This document shows positions 1-8,948 of a stretch of DNA of 64,000 nucleotides, one piece after another. A model generated the notes under the pieces. It did no database searches. It was given only the letters and a program-made list of their open reading frames with translations, and was not told the origin of the DNA. Location: contig NZ_JXQV01000009.1 of assembly GCF_000834635.1 (NCBI RefSeq), forward strand, positions 372,001 through 436,000, given 5' to 3'. Every line of letters begins with the position of its first letter. Position 1 is the first letter of the stretch. Both the position numbers and the translations under genes were made by a program. This DNA comes from Agrobacterium tumefaciens (GTDB lineage Bacteria > Pseudomonadota > Alphaproteobacteria > Rhizobiales > Rhizobiaceae).

Positions 1-462
1 ATCGGCACCCACGACGAGGTCGAAACGGTCGCGGCTGCCATCGGAGAAGGTGACGTCCACGCCGGATCCGTCGTCCTCGAGCGCCACGACGGTCGTCTCA
101 TAGCGAATTGGGCACTTTCCCTCCACGGCATCGGTCAGGATGTCCTGGAAATCGCTGCGCATCAGGGCCAGAAGCCGTCCCTCGGCAGCCTCTGCCAGAA
201 CGCGGTAGTCATAGGAAAAAAGCTTTCGTCCGCGCCGGTCGAGATGGTGAGAAAGGCCGAGCGGCATGGCCTTCGCCCGGAACGCTTCCACCAGCCCCAA
301 CTTCTCCGCGACCTGCCAGCCATTGATATGCAGGCCGATGGAATAGCCGCCGGTGCGGCCACGAGCAGCCCGTTCCACCACAACCGGCTGCATGCCCCGC
401 TGTAGCAGGCAGGCGGCAAACGTCAGGCCCGCAGGCCCGCCACCAACGATGAGGATACGCAT
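1..462 (-). CDS. FAD-dependent monooxygenase, N-terminal part (runs off left edge)
   Basis: The reverse strand is open from an ATG at 462 to base 1, giving 154 residues with no stop, so the C-terminus lies outside the window. Residues 6-12 are VGGGPAG, the FAD-binding GxGxxG of the p-hydroxybenzoate hydroxylase/TetX-type flavoprotein monooxygenases, followed by an acidic strand end (VVVER). The segment ends in VVGAD, the family's second FAD motif (normally GADG). An SD-like GGAGG lies just upstream, and the TonB receptor gene stops 10 bases before the ATG, so it is the third gene of an iron-uptake operon. By context it could modify or release iron from an imported siderophore. The family call is firm; the substrate is a guess. 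Confidence 0.85.
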   Translation of the reverse strand, partial: MRILIVGGGPAGLTFAACLLQRGMQPVVVERAARGRTGGYSIGLHINGWQVAEKLGLVEAFRAKAMPLGLSHHLDRRGRKLFSYDYRVLAEAAEGRLLALMRSDFQDILTDAVEGKCPIRYETTVVALEDDGSGVDVTFSDGSRDRFDLVVGAD

Positions 463-472
463 CAAAACCTCC

Positions 473-2470
473 TCAGAACGTCATGCTGATACGGCCGCCA
501 ATGGTGCGGTCCTGACCAAGCTGGTAGAGGTTGCCAAGGCCGGGGTACTGGAAGCCGTAGGTCGTGTAGGTCTTGTCGAACACATTCGTCACGAAGGCTT
601 CAGCCGTTATCGTCTCCTCAAGCTCCCATTTCACGCCGAGATCGACAAGTGCATAACCCTCCTGGCCGATTGTGTTGGTCTCGTCGAAATAATGCTCGCC
701 GACATAGGTGACGCCTGCATAGGGAATGAGCGCGCCGCGCCCGCTTTCCAGCTCAAAGCGATAATCCACCATGAGGTTGGCGGTAAATTCCGGCGCATAG
801 GGCACCGTGTTGCCCGTCAGGTCAGCGCCGGGTGTGACAGGATTTTTGTAGTCGGTAAATCGCGTATGGTTGTAGGCAAGCCCCGCCGTGACGCCGATTT
901 CATCTGTCGGTTTTGCACGGACCTTGAGGTCGATACCCTTGGCAGTCACCTCACCGACATTCTGCAGATACTGGAACGGCTGCGTGCCGACGAACATCTG
1001 GTAGTCCTTGGTGATGTTGTAATAGGCCGAAAGCTGCGCTTCCAGCGTACCCGTCTCGTTGCGGTACTTGAGCCCGGTTTCACCATTATAGGTGTTCTGC
1101 GGATCATAGGTGAAGGCAATGTTGGCGGGCGCCACGTTACGGGTAAAGCCACCAGCCTTGAAGCCCGTGCTGAACAGGCCATAGACCCGCCATTCGTCGC
1201 TCAGCCCATAACTTGCGCCAAGCTTCGGCGATAGCGCCGTGGATGAATCACTATCGTTCAGCGTGATGCCGCCCGTCGCTTCCGCTGCTGCGCGCTCGTA
1301 GTCCAGCCGCAGGCCGGGCGAAATGTCCAGCCGGTCCGTCACATGCCATGTCACATCACCGAAGAGAGCGTAGGAATCGATCTTCTGGTTCGAAATCTGC
1401 GCGGAAGCCGGCACGTTTCTGGTGAAATCGAGATGCTGATAGTACATCCCGGCCACGTAATCGATCGCGTTGCCCTGGTCCGGGTTGGAAGCGATGCGCA
1501 GTTCCTGGCTCAGCGTCCATTGTTTTTCAGGCGTGTAGCTGCCGAAGATCGTGCGGTCGAGATCGCTCTTCTGGTAGCCAGTCAGCGCGGTGATGGTGGC
1601 GGCACCGAGGTCATAGGCCGTCGTCACGCCAAAATTCCAGGTGTCGAGTTCGTATTTCGACGGTGCAGGAAAAGCGATGCGGTCCTCCAGCATCGATTCC
1701 AGCGTAAAATATTCTTCTTTGGAGGTCACCCTGCCGTGGCCCGCGCTCACCATCACATCCAGAGGGCTGTCCGATGGGGCATAGCGCAACCGCATCTGGC
1801 CGTTAATGTCTCTCGTCCCGCCCACGTCTTCGCCGGTCATGGTCGTCAGTGTGTCATTGCCATCAAGGAAGGAAAAGTTGGCGTCGCCGTAGAGAACGTC
1901 GTTGATGATCGGCGCGCTGGCATGGAAGGTGCCGCCTGCGCCCTGATTGCTGACATTGGCGTCAAAGCCGGCGCGCGCCTCGTTATCCGGCTTGCGGGTC
2001 ACGATGTTGATGACGCCGCCAATCGCACCGCGACCGTAGAGCGTGCCCTGCGGACCGTAAAGAAGCTCAACACTCTCGACACCGCCGGGCAGCGAGCGCG
2101 TCAGGTTGAAGCTATCCTGCGGCATGCCGTCGACATAGACCTGCGTGCTTGGATTATAGAAGTCGAGCGAGGCCTGGCCACGGATCGTGAAGTTGGCATA
2201 GGCACGGCTGGAGCGCGAGCGGATATTGACGTCAGGAAAAATGCGGTCGAGATCGGCCACCGTATCGATGTCGCGCGTCTTCAACTCCTCGGCCCTGGCA
2301 ATATCCGTGGCTGATGGCAGCAGGAAATAGTCCTGGCTGCGCTTGGTCGCGGTAATGATGATCGGTTTGAGCACCGTTGCTTCATCGCTGTCCTGCGCAA
2401 ACACACCTTGCGGCGAGAGGCTGACAGCGAGGGCAAGAAGGGAAACGCCGGACAAACGGTGACGCATCAT
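473..2470 (-). CDS. TonB-dependent outer-membrane siderophore receptor
   Basis: 665 residues, the usual length for a TonB-dependent receptor. A signal peptide (hydrophobic run ending VFAQ) is followed by a TonB-box-like stretch (TVLKPIIITA), a plug domain (GGVESVELLYGPQGTLYG, then IGGVINIVTRKP) and a 22-strand-type barrel ending in aromatic TF. The chosen ATG at 2470 overlaps the TGA of the upstream permease as ATGA, which implies translational coupling; a second ATG follows at once. Role by family: energised import of ferric siderophore across the outer membrane. The permease upstream and the flavoprotein monooxygenase downstream support siderophore use rather than vitamin B12 import. The ligand cannot be read from sequence. 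Confidence 0.92.
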   Translation of the reverse strand: MMRHRLSGVSLLALAVSLSPQGVFAQDSDEATVLKPIIITATKRSQDYFLLPSATDIARAEELKTRDIDTVADLDRIFPDVNIRSRSSRAYANFTIRGQASLDFYNPSTQVYVDGMPQDSFNLTRSLPGGVESVELLYGPQGTLYGRGAIGGVINIVTRKPDNEARAGFDANVSNQGAGGTFHASAPIINDVLYGDANFSFLDGNDTLTTMTGEDVGGTRDINGQMRLRYAPSDSPLDVMVSAGHGRVTSKEEYFTLESMLEDRIAFPAPSKYELDTWNFGVTTAYDLGAATITALTGYQKSDLDRTIFGSYTPEKQWTLSQELRIASNPDQGNAIDYVAGMYYQHLDFTRNVPASAQISNQKIDSYALFGDVTWHVTDRLDISPGLRLDYERAAAEATGGITLNDSDSSTALSPKLGASYGLSDEWRVYGLFSTGFKAGGFTRNVAPANIAFTYDPQNTYNGETGLKYRNETGTLEAQLSAYYNITKDYQMFVGTQPFQYLQNVGEVTAKGIDLKVRAKPTDEIGVTAGLAYNHTRFTDYKNPVTPGADLTGNTVPYAPEFTANLMVDYRFELESGRGALIPYAGVTYVGEHYFDETNTIGQEGYALVDLGVKWELEETITAEAFVTNVFDKTYTTYGFQYPGLGNLYQLGQDRTIGGRISMTF

Positions 2471-3723
2471 GGTTCCGATACCTTTTCTGGGACTGAAATG
2501 CACCCGCCCAGCCGCATTGTGGCGGCAAAGGCACGAGGCGCGAGAAGAGTGGCGATGAGGATGAAAACCGCCGAGGCGGCAAACAGCCAGCCATAGCCGA
2601 AGGACTTGGCAAGCAGGCCCGCAACCGAGGAGGCAGCAATGGCGATGATCGCGTCGATACTCTGGAGCGTGGCAAAATCGGTTGCCGTCTGGTCCGGGTT
2701 GCACCAGTTCATGAGCGCCGCGTAGAGCGCAACGAAGGAAAAGGCGATCGCCCCCACCTGCAACAGAAGAATGCCGACGGCAAACACCACCGAGAATGAG
2801 CCGAACAATTCAACGACGAAGAGAGCGAAAAGCAGCGCGGCATTGAGGAAAGCAGCAATGATGACAGAGCGCATGATGCCCGCCGTTTGCACGACGAATG
2901 CGCCGAGCGAGGCAGTGATGAAGCCGATGACGGCCCCGCCTGCACCACGCAGAAGACCAATCATGTCCAGTGGCACGCCCTTGTCCACAAGGTAAGGTCC
3001 GGTCAGCGAGGAACCCATGCGAAGCCCGACCTGATAGACCACCAGAAAGATCAAACCGTGTGTCAGCGCCCGGTTGGCGAAGGTGGCCTTGAGGCCGATG
3101 CCATGCGAGCCAGCAGGCTTTTTCGCACGCGGTGCCGCAAGCCCGCCGGACAGAAAGGCGGGGATGGTGAGCATGGCGACGAAGCCTGCCATGGACGCCA
3201 TGGAAACCGCCCAGCCCGCATGCTGGTAGACCACGAGCCAAAGCCCGCCGCCGATCAGAAAACCGAGATAGGCACCAGCGGTCGATGCGCCGCTGGCAAG
3301 CCCGCGGCTGCCTGCGTCGGAGGCCCGGACGGCCAGTGAATCGGTTGCCACATCCTGTGTCGCGGCAAAGATGCCCATCACGAGAAGAACACCGGCAAGC
3401 CAACCCATATGGGTCTGCGGTGGCAGCGCCATTGCGGCGAGAAAGCACAGGATGATGCCAAGCTGGCAAAGAAGAATCCAGCTTCGCTCGGTCAAAAACC
3501 GGTCGATGAGCGGTGCCCAAAGAAATTTCAGCGCCCAGGGGAAGAACAAGACGGCCAGATAGCCAATCTGGTCAAGCGGCATGCCTGCATCGCGCAGCAC
3601 AACGGGAAGCGCCGTCTGCACCATGCTCCCCGTAACCGACTGGGCGGCGTAAAGGCCAGCCAGCAGGCCCAGCACAGTCCATGACGTGGACCGTCTGGCC
3701 ATATGTGTAAAAACAGTCGACAT
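2467..3723 (-). CDS. MFS permease, RhtX/FptX-type siderophore transporter
   Basis: 418 residues, almost entirely hydrophobic, with about twelve membrane segments and MFS loop motifs (PLIDRF; GIFAATQDVATDSLAV, an AmpG/RhtX-type signature around the fourth and fifth helices). RhtX/FptX-like single-subunit permeases carry siderophores across the inner membrane; the adjoining TonB receptor and AraC regulator reproduce the rhtX-receptor-rhrA logic of rhizobactin uptake. The ATG at 3723 follows AGGGGC closely; the next in-frame ATG (3702) has no SD. An AmpG-like muropeptide permease is the main alternative, less likely in this context. It is the first gene of the minus-strand operon and lies behind the TGA-N9-TCA palindrome at 3773. 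Confidence 0.8.
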   Translation of the reverse strand: MSTVFTHMARRSTSWTVLGLLAGLYAAQSVTGSMVQTALPVVLRDAGMPLDQIGYLAVLFFPWALKFLWAPLIDRFLTERSWILLCQLGIILCFLAAMALPPQTHMGWLAGVLLVMGIFAATQDVATDSLAVRASDAGSRGLASGASTAGAYLGFLIGGGLWLVVYQHAGWAVSMASMAGFVAMLTIPAFLSGGLAAPRAKKPAGSHGIGLKATFANRALTHGLIFLVVYQVGLRMGSSLTGPYLVDKGVPLDMIGLLRGAGGAVIGFITASLGAFVVQTAGIMRSVIIAAFLNAALLFALFVVELFGSFSVVFAVGILLLQVGAIAFSFVALYAALMNWCNPDQTATDFATLQSIDAIIAIAASSVAGLLAKSFGYGWLFAASAVFILIATLLAPRAFAATMRLGGCISVPEKVSEP

Positions 3724-3772
3724 TGCCCCTCGCACCGAGATTTGTGACCTCAGTAGGCTTTCGCATATAACT

Positions 3773-3787
3773 TGACTACTGTAGTCA
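3773..3787. promoter_or_regulatory. Candidate RirA iron-responsive operator
   Basis: TGACTAC-T-GTAGTCA is a perfect 7-bp dyad around one base. It matches the TGA-N9-TCA layout described for RirA iron-responsive operators in rhizobia. It sits between the divergent araC regulator and permease/receptor operon, about 50 bp from the permease ATG, where it could repress both when iron is plentiful. A site for the AraC protein itself is the alternative. Confidence 0.55.
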
Positions 3788-3830
3788 GGTTCATGGATAT
3801 TGCGATCGGGTCCATTATTTTGGTGCAGAT

Positions 3831-4826
3831 ATGAATCTTCGCGTAGAACAGCGCGCGCTTGCGCAGTCGGATCAGGAAAATATCGTTGTGCTGGGCCCAA
3901 CCCCGGCAGATCCGACCTTTTCCGATACGTCGACAGAGGGTGCCTACAAGATCCTCGGCGTCAGACCGGGTCTGACCATTTCGGTCTTCGACATGATCGT
4001 TGGGCCTGATTTCATTGGCCGGTTTGCAACCGAGCCCTGCGTGGCCATCGATTTTCTGTTCGAGGCATCCGGCCAGGGTTGGCTACTGGACAGGGATGCG
4101 GAGCGGAAGCTCTCGTCTATCCCCTACCGGCCAGGACGCATCTACATCATGGTCGCGCCAGCAGGTGCCATCGGCATATATGACGTGCCGGTTGGCAGCC
4201 GGTTCAAGGGCATGGATATCCGCCTCGATACCGCTCTGTGGCAAAAGCTCGGCGCTGGCGATGTCGTGGCGAACCTTGATGAACATCACGCCCTGCACAT
4301 GGCGTCGAGCAGCGACATATGGGTCGGTGTGCTGCCGGTGCCACCGGACCTGATCACTGTGGCCCGCACGCTCTTTGACAGCGCAATGGTGGAGAGCGAC
4401 GACCTTGCCATAGAGGCACGCGCGCTTGACATCATCAACGCCTCAATCACTGCCATGCGCCGCACGCAGCCCACCTCAAACACCCCGCCACGCGACCGCC
4501 GCCCCCTCCAGCGCGCCCGCGATCTGCTCCTCGAAGACCTTACCCACCCCTGGACGCTCGACGACCTCGCCCGCGAAATCGGCCTTTCCCAGAAGCGGCT
4601 CAAATCCGGCTTCAAAACCATGCACGGCTTTCCAGTCTATGCCTTCCTAAAGGAACAGCGGCTGCTGAAAGCGCGTGACCTGCTTCAGCAAGGCAAGATG
4701 AACATCACCCAGGCAGCCAGCGCCGTTGGCTACAGCAACCCCAGCCACTTCTCCCAGCTCTACCTCCGCCGCTTCGGCATGCAGCCCTCCCGTGCACTGG
4801 CACAGACCTTGGAGCGCGAGGCGTGA
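3831..4826 (+). CDS. AraC-family regulator of the siderophore locus
   Basis: 331 residues. The C-terminal ~100 residues form two helix-turn-helix units of the AraC/XylS type (LDDLAREIGLSQKRLKSGFKTMHG, then ITQAASAVGYSNPSHFSQLYLRRFGMQPS). The N-terminal ~200 residues resemble the ligand-sensing domain of PchR/RhrA-type regulators. It is divergent from the permease/receptor operon, as siderophore-responsive AraC activators usually are. The likely role is activation of uptake genes when the ferric siderophore is inside the cell. The start at 3831 has only a weak SD (GGTGCAG). Confidence 0.85.
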   Translation: MNLRVEQRALAQSDQENIVVLGPTPADPTFSDTSTEGAYKILGVRPGLTISVFDMIVGPDFIGRFATEPCVAIDFLFEASGQGWLLDRDAERKLSSIPYRPGRIYIMVAPAGAIGIYDVPVGSRFKGMDIRLDTALWQKLGAGDVVANLDEHHALHMASSSDIWVGVLPVPPDLITVARTLFDSAMVESDDLAIEARALDIINASITAMRRTQPTSNTPPRDRRPLQRARDLLLEDLTHPWTLDDLAREIGLSQKRLKSGFKTMHGFPVYAFLKEQRLLKARDLLQQGKMNITQAASAVGYSNPSHFSQLYLRRFGMQPSRALAQTLEREA

Positions 4827-5142
4827 CGGAGGGACGAGATTGAGGGTGGTGCGTGCCGGTGGCGAAGCGCACCAAGAGCGAACGACTGGCGTCGTCATCG
4901 GCAGTTTCGATGGCGCAAGTTCATCGAGCGCTATTGGCGGGAATACTGCTCTATCTTGATCTGCCCTACTGGAAGAATGAGCGGGACTATGGTGGCGGCT
5001 TCTTAAACCGGACGGATTTGGGCTTTGATATCACAGAGGTGCACTGTGATTATTCTATAGCAGTTGGAGGAAGCGCCAAACTTAAGGAAGTGATCATATC
5101 ACAGCGCTGATTATCCAGAGAACTGGCAGTTCTCAGCAGGCC
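4827..5142. other. Intergenic stretch, no supported gene
   Basis: About 316 bases between the AraC regulator and the HEPN-like gene. An 85-codon open frame (4853-5110, plus) has no convincing SD and an unconvincing composition. Composition shifts from GC-rich backbone to AT-richer sequence around 5040, so this may be the edge of a small acquired segment. I see no repeat or RNA gene. Confidence 0.4.
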
Positions 5143-5652
5143 TCAAGGGCACGCTTGTCTGATGCGTGACAAGACAGCAGAACTATCTTGGTTCCACTCA
5201 TAGATTTCATATGCGAGAGCTACAATTTGATCAGCCGTGACCTTGTGAAGAAAGATCGTTCGGTTCTTAGCGTACTGAACCGCCAAAGCATGGGTCGATC
5301 CGTTGAGGTCAATCCCAACCTCGACGGCGTCGTGTATCACTCGGTTCCTAGCAAGCCTGAGGCGCTTGAATCTATCAACTAGCTTCATCGCGTCACGTTT
5401 CAAATCTTCACAAGCTACGAAGGAAAGCCGTTTCTCTACAAATTTGTCGGTGGAGGTATTCCAGTTCTTGGCCGCTTCTTCAGCCTCGCTTGGGTGAATT
5501 TGGTTTGGAGATCCATCGTGCGGTGTCGCAGCACAAAGCGTATAAAGAAGTTGGTCGGCGCGAGCTGCTTGCATAGTGAGATGACCGATCGGAACGACAA
5601 ACGGCTCCCTATGTATGTCAGTTGGTGGCAGCATCGGGAGTTTTTTCGACAA
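5143..5652 (-). CDS. Hypothetical protein with HEPN-like RxxxxH motif
   Basis: 169 residues, largely helical. The TTG at 5652 is chosen because a strong GGAGGAGG lies about nine bases upstream; the first in-frame ATG (5634) is too far from it. The segment LRLARNRVIHDAV contains R-N-R-V-I-H, the polar R-N-x-x-x-H form typical of HEPN ribonuclease or HEPN-like helical bundles. The AT-richer sequence and the position next to tRNA-Met suggest acquired DNA. No cognate MNT antitoxin is visible nearby. The function is unknown; the HEPN call rests on one motif. Confidence 0.6.
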   Translation of the reverse strand: MSKKLPMLPPTDIHREPFVVPIGHLTMQAARADQLLYTLCAATPHDGSPNQIHPSEAEEAAKNWNTSTDKFVEKRLSFVACEDLKRDAMKLVDRFKRLRLARNRVIHDAVEVGIDLNGSTHALAVQYAKNRTIFLHKVTADQIVALAYEIYEWNQDSSAVLSRIRQACP

Positions 5653-5782
5653 GCTTGTAGCCTCCTCCTCGGATGTTCTTAGCCCTTTAGCCTACTGGGA
5701 AGGCAATAAACGGTACAAGAGGCGCTGATGCACGGATTGCTCACGAAGGGCGCTTATATTTGAAGACTGAACAATGAAAAAG

Positions 5783-5859
5783 TGGTAGCGGGAGAGGGAC
5801 TTGAACCCCCGACACGCGGATTATGATTCCGCTGCTCTAACCACCTGAGCTACCCCGCC
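5783..5859 (-). tRNA. tRNA-Met (anticodon CAT, elongator type)
   Basis: A 77-base cloverleaf on the minus strand, from GGCGGGGTAGCTCAG at 5859 to an encoded CCA at 5785-5783. The anticodon stem GCGGA/TCCGC encloses the loop ATCATAA, giving anticodon CAT at 5825-5823. The T-arm GGGGTTCAAGTCCC is canonical. The acceptor pairing begins with a G-T pair rather than the C-A mismatch of initiators, so this is an elongator. A CAT tRNA-Ile2 is excluded only by its likeness to rhizobial tRNA-Met, which is from memory. Confidence 0.93.
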
Positions 5860-5995
5860 ACAGAGGGACATGACAGTTTTGTAACTGGCTTGTCCATCAG
5901 GATGAGCGGCTTATAAGGTGCCGCTCCCGTTAGTGTCAAGCGTAAGATGCGCAAAAATTCTGCTTTCCACGCCGTCGCTTGAACCCATGCTGGTG

Positions 5996-7192
5996 TTACG
6001 CGGCAACCTGGTTCTGAAGCAGCGCCTTTAGCGATGCTTCCGCCTCGGGCGAACGTTCCGAACGCTCGATGAAGCCGCCGCCATAGACGCGCGCGTCGGC
6101 ACCGGGGGCTGAGTAGAGAACGCAGGCCTGGCCTGGGGCCACACCCGCCTCACCAATGGCGAGATCGACATAGATGCCCCGCTCATCCGCATGCAGCACA
6201 GCCTCGCTTGGCGGGCGCGTGGAGCGAACCTTGGCGAAGCAGGAGAAGCCGTCTCTCGCATCATCCAGCAATGGGTTGTCGCCAAGCCAGTTCATGTCAC
6301 GCAGATACACGCGGTGCGTTTCCAGCGCCTCACGCGGGCCGACGATGACCCGGCGGCTGCGCGCATCGAGATAGACGACATAGAGCGGCTCGCCGGTAGC
6401 AACGCCAATCCCGCGCCGCTGGCCAATCGTGTAATGCACGATGCCGTCATGGCTGCCCAGCACACGGCCATCCAGATGAACGATATCGCCCACCAGTGCG
6501 GCATTCGGCTTCAGCTTGTTGATGATCTCTGTATATTTGCCCTGCGGCACGAAACAGATGTCCTGGCTGTCTGCCTTCTTGGCAACGACAAGGCCCATCT
6601 CTTCGGCCAGCTCACGTGTCTCAGCCTTGGAAAGGCCTCCCAGCGGAAAGCGCAGATAATCGATCTGCGCCTGCGTGGTGGCAAACAGGAACCAGCTCTG
6701 GTCCCGGTCGCTATCAATGGGGCGATAAAGCGCCCGCCGGTTGGGATGGCCCGGCACCGGGTTCAAGCGTGAGCGGATGTAATGTCCGGTCGCCAGCGCA
6801 TCCGCGCCCAGCTCCTGCGCCGTTGCCAGAAGATCGGCGAACTTGACCGTCTGGTTGCAGGCAACGCACGGCACAGGCGTTTCACCCATGGCATAGGCTT
6901 CGGCAAAGGGGTTGATGACGGTTTCGCGAAAACGCGCTTCGTAGTCGAGCACATAATGCGGAATACCGAGCGTTTCGCACACGCGGCGGGCATCGTCGAT
7001 ATCCTGCCCCGCACAACAGGACCCTGCCCTATGAACGGCGGCTCCATGATCGTATAGCTGAAGCGTAATGCCGAGGACATCATAGCCCTCGCGCTTGAGA
7101 ATGCCTGCCACCACCGAGGAGTCGACACCACCGGACATGGCGACAACAATGCGGGTGTCTTCCGGCTTCTTATCAAAGTCGAGCGTGTTCAC
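5996..7192 (-). CDS. mnmA: tRNA-specific 2-thiouridylase MnmA
   Basis: 398 residues from a GTG at 7192. This start gives [14 protein letters not shown], the form I recall for rhizobial MnmA, and is preceded by GGAA; a TTG four codons upstream is possible. It has the PP-loop SGGVDSS near residue 20, the catalytic cysteine in PVPCVACN and the second cysteine in [11 protein letters not shown], followed by the ATP-pyrophosphatase and barrel regions ([18 protein letters not shown]). Family role: it thiolates U34 of tRNA Lys, Glu and Gln in the cytoplasm, using sulfur relayed from IscS. It stands alone downstream of the opgC-like gene. Confidence 0.95.
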   Translation of the reverse strand: MNTLDFDKKPEDTRIVVAMSGGVDSSVVAGILKREGYDVLGITLQLYDHGAAVHRAGSCCAGQDIDDARRVCETLGIPHYVLDYEARFRETVINPFAEAYAMGETPVPCVACNQTVKFADLLATAQELGADALATGHYIRSRLNPVPGHPNRRALYRPIDSDRDQSWFLFATTQAQIDYLRFPLGGLSKAETRELAEEMGLVVAKKADSQDICFVPQGKYTEIINKLKPNAALVGDIVHLDGRVLGSHDGIVHYTIGQRRGIGVATGEPLYVVYLDARSRRVIVGPREALETHRVYLRDMNWLGDNPLLDDARDGFSCFAKVRSTRPPSEAVLHADERGIYVDLAIGEAGVAPGQACVLYSAPGADARVYGGGFIERSERSPEAEASLKALLQNQVAA

Positions 7193-7390
7193 GTGTTTTT
7201 CCAATCGTCAGTCATACCGGGGTTCAAGGCCCCGCCGCCTGTCGTATCTGGCTTGGCAAAAGCAGGCTCCATGGCCCAACCCCGCTCAACATCCAGATTT
7301 TTCACGCCTGCATATAGAAAGAAATGAGCAAACACGCAAGTAGAGGGCGACATGGCCGCCCTCCCCGCATCAAGACCTCGATTGGTTGGT

Positions 7391-8578
7391 TTAGGCGCCA
7401 GCCGTTTTCTGGCCGCTGCCGATCCACTTCTCGCGTTCCCGCCACAGTGCTGGAAGAGAGAGCATCGCAACACCCACCAGCGCGATAACGGTCTTTTCAA
7501 TCTGCGTCAGTTCGGCGGTGCGGCCATCTAGATAATAGATGCCGTAAACAATCGCGACGTGCCAGACATAGACCTGCAGGGAGTGGCGACCCAGAAGCTG
7601 CAGGAACCGCAGAGATAGAACCCAGATAACGGCAGCAGCGGCTTTCTGCACCAATTGATTGTGGTGCTTCGGACCCGCAATCAGCAACCATGTCAGACCC
7701 ACGGCCACAGCCAGGAAGTTGATGAGGTACACTGGGCCGAAGTCGGCACGGATTTCCATAGTGGAGAACTTGCCGAGCATGAATTCCGGCATCAGGTTCC
7801 ACGCAGTTGCGATGCGCAACGGAACGAAGAACAGGCAGACCAGCAGCGCTGCTTTAGCAATCCAGCTGCGCTGCGGCGAGAATATCTTCGTCCATGCAAT
7901 CTTGTTCTGCGCTGTCATGGCACCCATCACCAGCGCGGAGTAGAACACCAGCTGCCAGCCAAACAGGTTGAAGCTGACGCGGATGCCCTGCTCGTCAGCA
8001 CCCTTTACAAGTTCATTCACGGGTGCCGTAAACAGTTGCTGCAAGCCAAGCTGGCCGGCCATCCAGACAAGCAGCGAACCGGCAACGACATAGGCCCATT
8101 TCCCATCCAGGCACAGCTTCACCAGCAGCGGCGCAAATACCATGTAGACGATGTATTGCGGCAGAATATCCATGAAGGTGGGCTGGAACAGGAAGGTAGC
8201 GATGGCAGCCAGACGAAGCGGATCGTCAAACGATGTCATGCCCAGCCAGTTGTACCAGATATAGGGCGCGTGCGGAATGACCATGCGGGCAAACAACACG
8301 GCGATCACAAGACCCATGGCGTATTTGTAAAGCTCCAGCGCCCGGCTCCAGATCATGTCACGACCGGCTTCATAGCCGTACTTCATCATCTTGCGTGCAT
8401 AGACCATGCCGATCAGCAGGCCAGACAGGAACACGAAGCCCTGAGCATCCTCAACGAAAGCCAGCTGGCGGTGATTGATCTCCATCAGCCACAGACCGCC
8501 AGCAAAGACGAGGTGATTGATAAGCATGAAAACGAGGAAATAACCGCGCATTCCGTCGATCAGGTCGAAGCGTTTCAT
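7391..8578 (-). CDS. OpgC-like membrane acyltransferase (periplasmic glucan substituent)
   Basis: 395 residues with about ten membrane helices. The N-terminus MKRFDLIDGMRGYFLVFMLINH matches the OpgC family (acyltransferase-3-like), whose Rhodobacter founder succinylates osmoregulated periplasmic glucans. A conserved HSLQVYVWHV motif occurs near the C-terminus. The ATG at 8578 has GGAGAG eight bases upstream; longer upstream extensions are low-complexity and unlikely. Inner-membrane protein, monocistronic here. In this lineage the substrate could be cyclic glucan, by inference. Confidence 0.85.
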   Translation of the reverse strand: MKRFDLIDGMRGYFLVFMLINHLVFAGGLWLMEINHRQLAFVEDAQGFVFLSGLLIGMVYARKMMKYGYEAGRDMIWSRALELYKYAMGLVIAVLFARMVIPHAPYIWYNWLGMTSFDDPLRLAAIATFLFQPTFMDILPQYIVYMVFAPLLVKLCLDGKWAYVVAGSLLVWMAGQLGLQQLFTAPVNELVKGADEQGIRVSFNLFGWQLVFYSALVMGAMTAQNKIAWTKIFSPQRSWIAKAALLVCLFFVPLRIATAWNLMPEFMLGKFSTMEIRADFGPVYLINFLAVAVGLTWLLIAGPKHHNQLVQKAAAAVIWVLSLRFLQLLGRHSLQVYVWHVAIVYGIYYLDGRTAELTQIEKTVIALVGVAMLSLPALWREREKWIGSGQKTAGA

Positions 8579-8948
8579 CGTGATTGCTCTCCATACTCGC
8601 AGGAACCTTTTGAGCCAAGGTCGCCTGATCCGAATGACAGGATGGTTCTTGGGGCACCATCCAAACCTGGATCGAGAACGCGGCTTCCAAGCTAGGGTTC
8701 CGCCCAAAATGGCGGTTTGCTGTCCGCGTCCGTGTCACATTGCCGTGTCCCGGTCTGGTTAACGGCCCCTGACTGAACGCTGGATGAATGGAAAAAGGCC
8801 ATTGCGTGGAAGAACTGCGGCAAGCAGAATCAACGGCTTGGCGCTCAAGGCGCTACATTCCCTGCCCTGTAAGGCGTTTGCAAAAGATATGGCCGGTGCG
8901 GGAGACACCCGCACCGGCCATAATCATTGTCAGTATATTTTAAGATGC
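8579..8948. other. Intergenic region upstream of opgC-like gene
   Basis: About 370 bases without a convincing gene. It holds the promoter region of the opgC-like gene, a small CCGCC/GGCGG hairpin near 8700-8716, and the terminator of the Tim44-like gene at 8891-8919. Nothing else stands out. Confidence 0.5.
8891..8919 (-). terminator. Terminator of the Tim44-like gene
   Basis: A perfect 12-bp stem GGCCGGTGCGGG/CCCGCACCGGCC encloses a 5-base loop. On the minus strand it is followed by ATATCTTTT. It lies about 30 bases past the stop at 8949. Confidence 0.75.

Noticed and set aside
4853..5110. 85-codon frame in the intergenic region
   Set aside because: No SD, doubtful composition, and it spans the composition shift.
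5783..5859. tRNA-Met as an attachment site for the 4.8-5.8 kb segment
   Set aside because: I see no second copy of the tRNA 3' end or an integrase nearby.
7344..7366. GAGGGCG/CGCCCTC hairpin after the opgC-like gene as terminator
   Set aside because: The stem is good but no T-run follows on the minus strand, so I do not call it a terminator.
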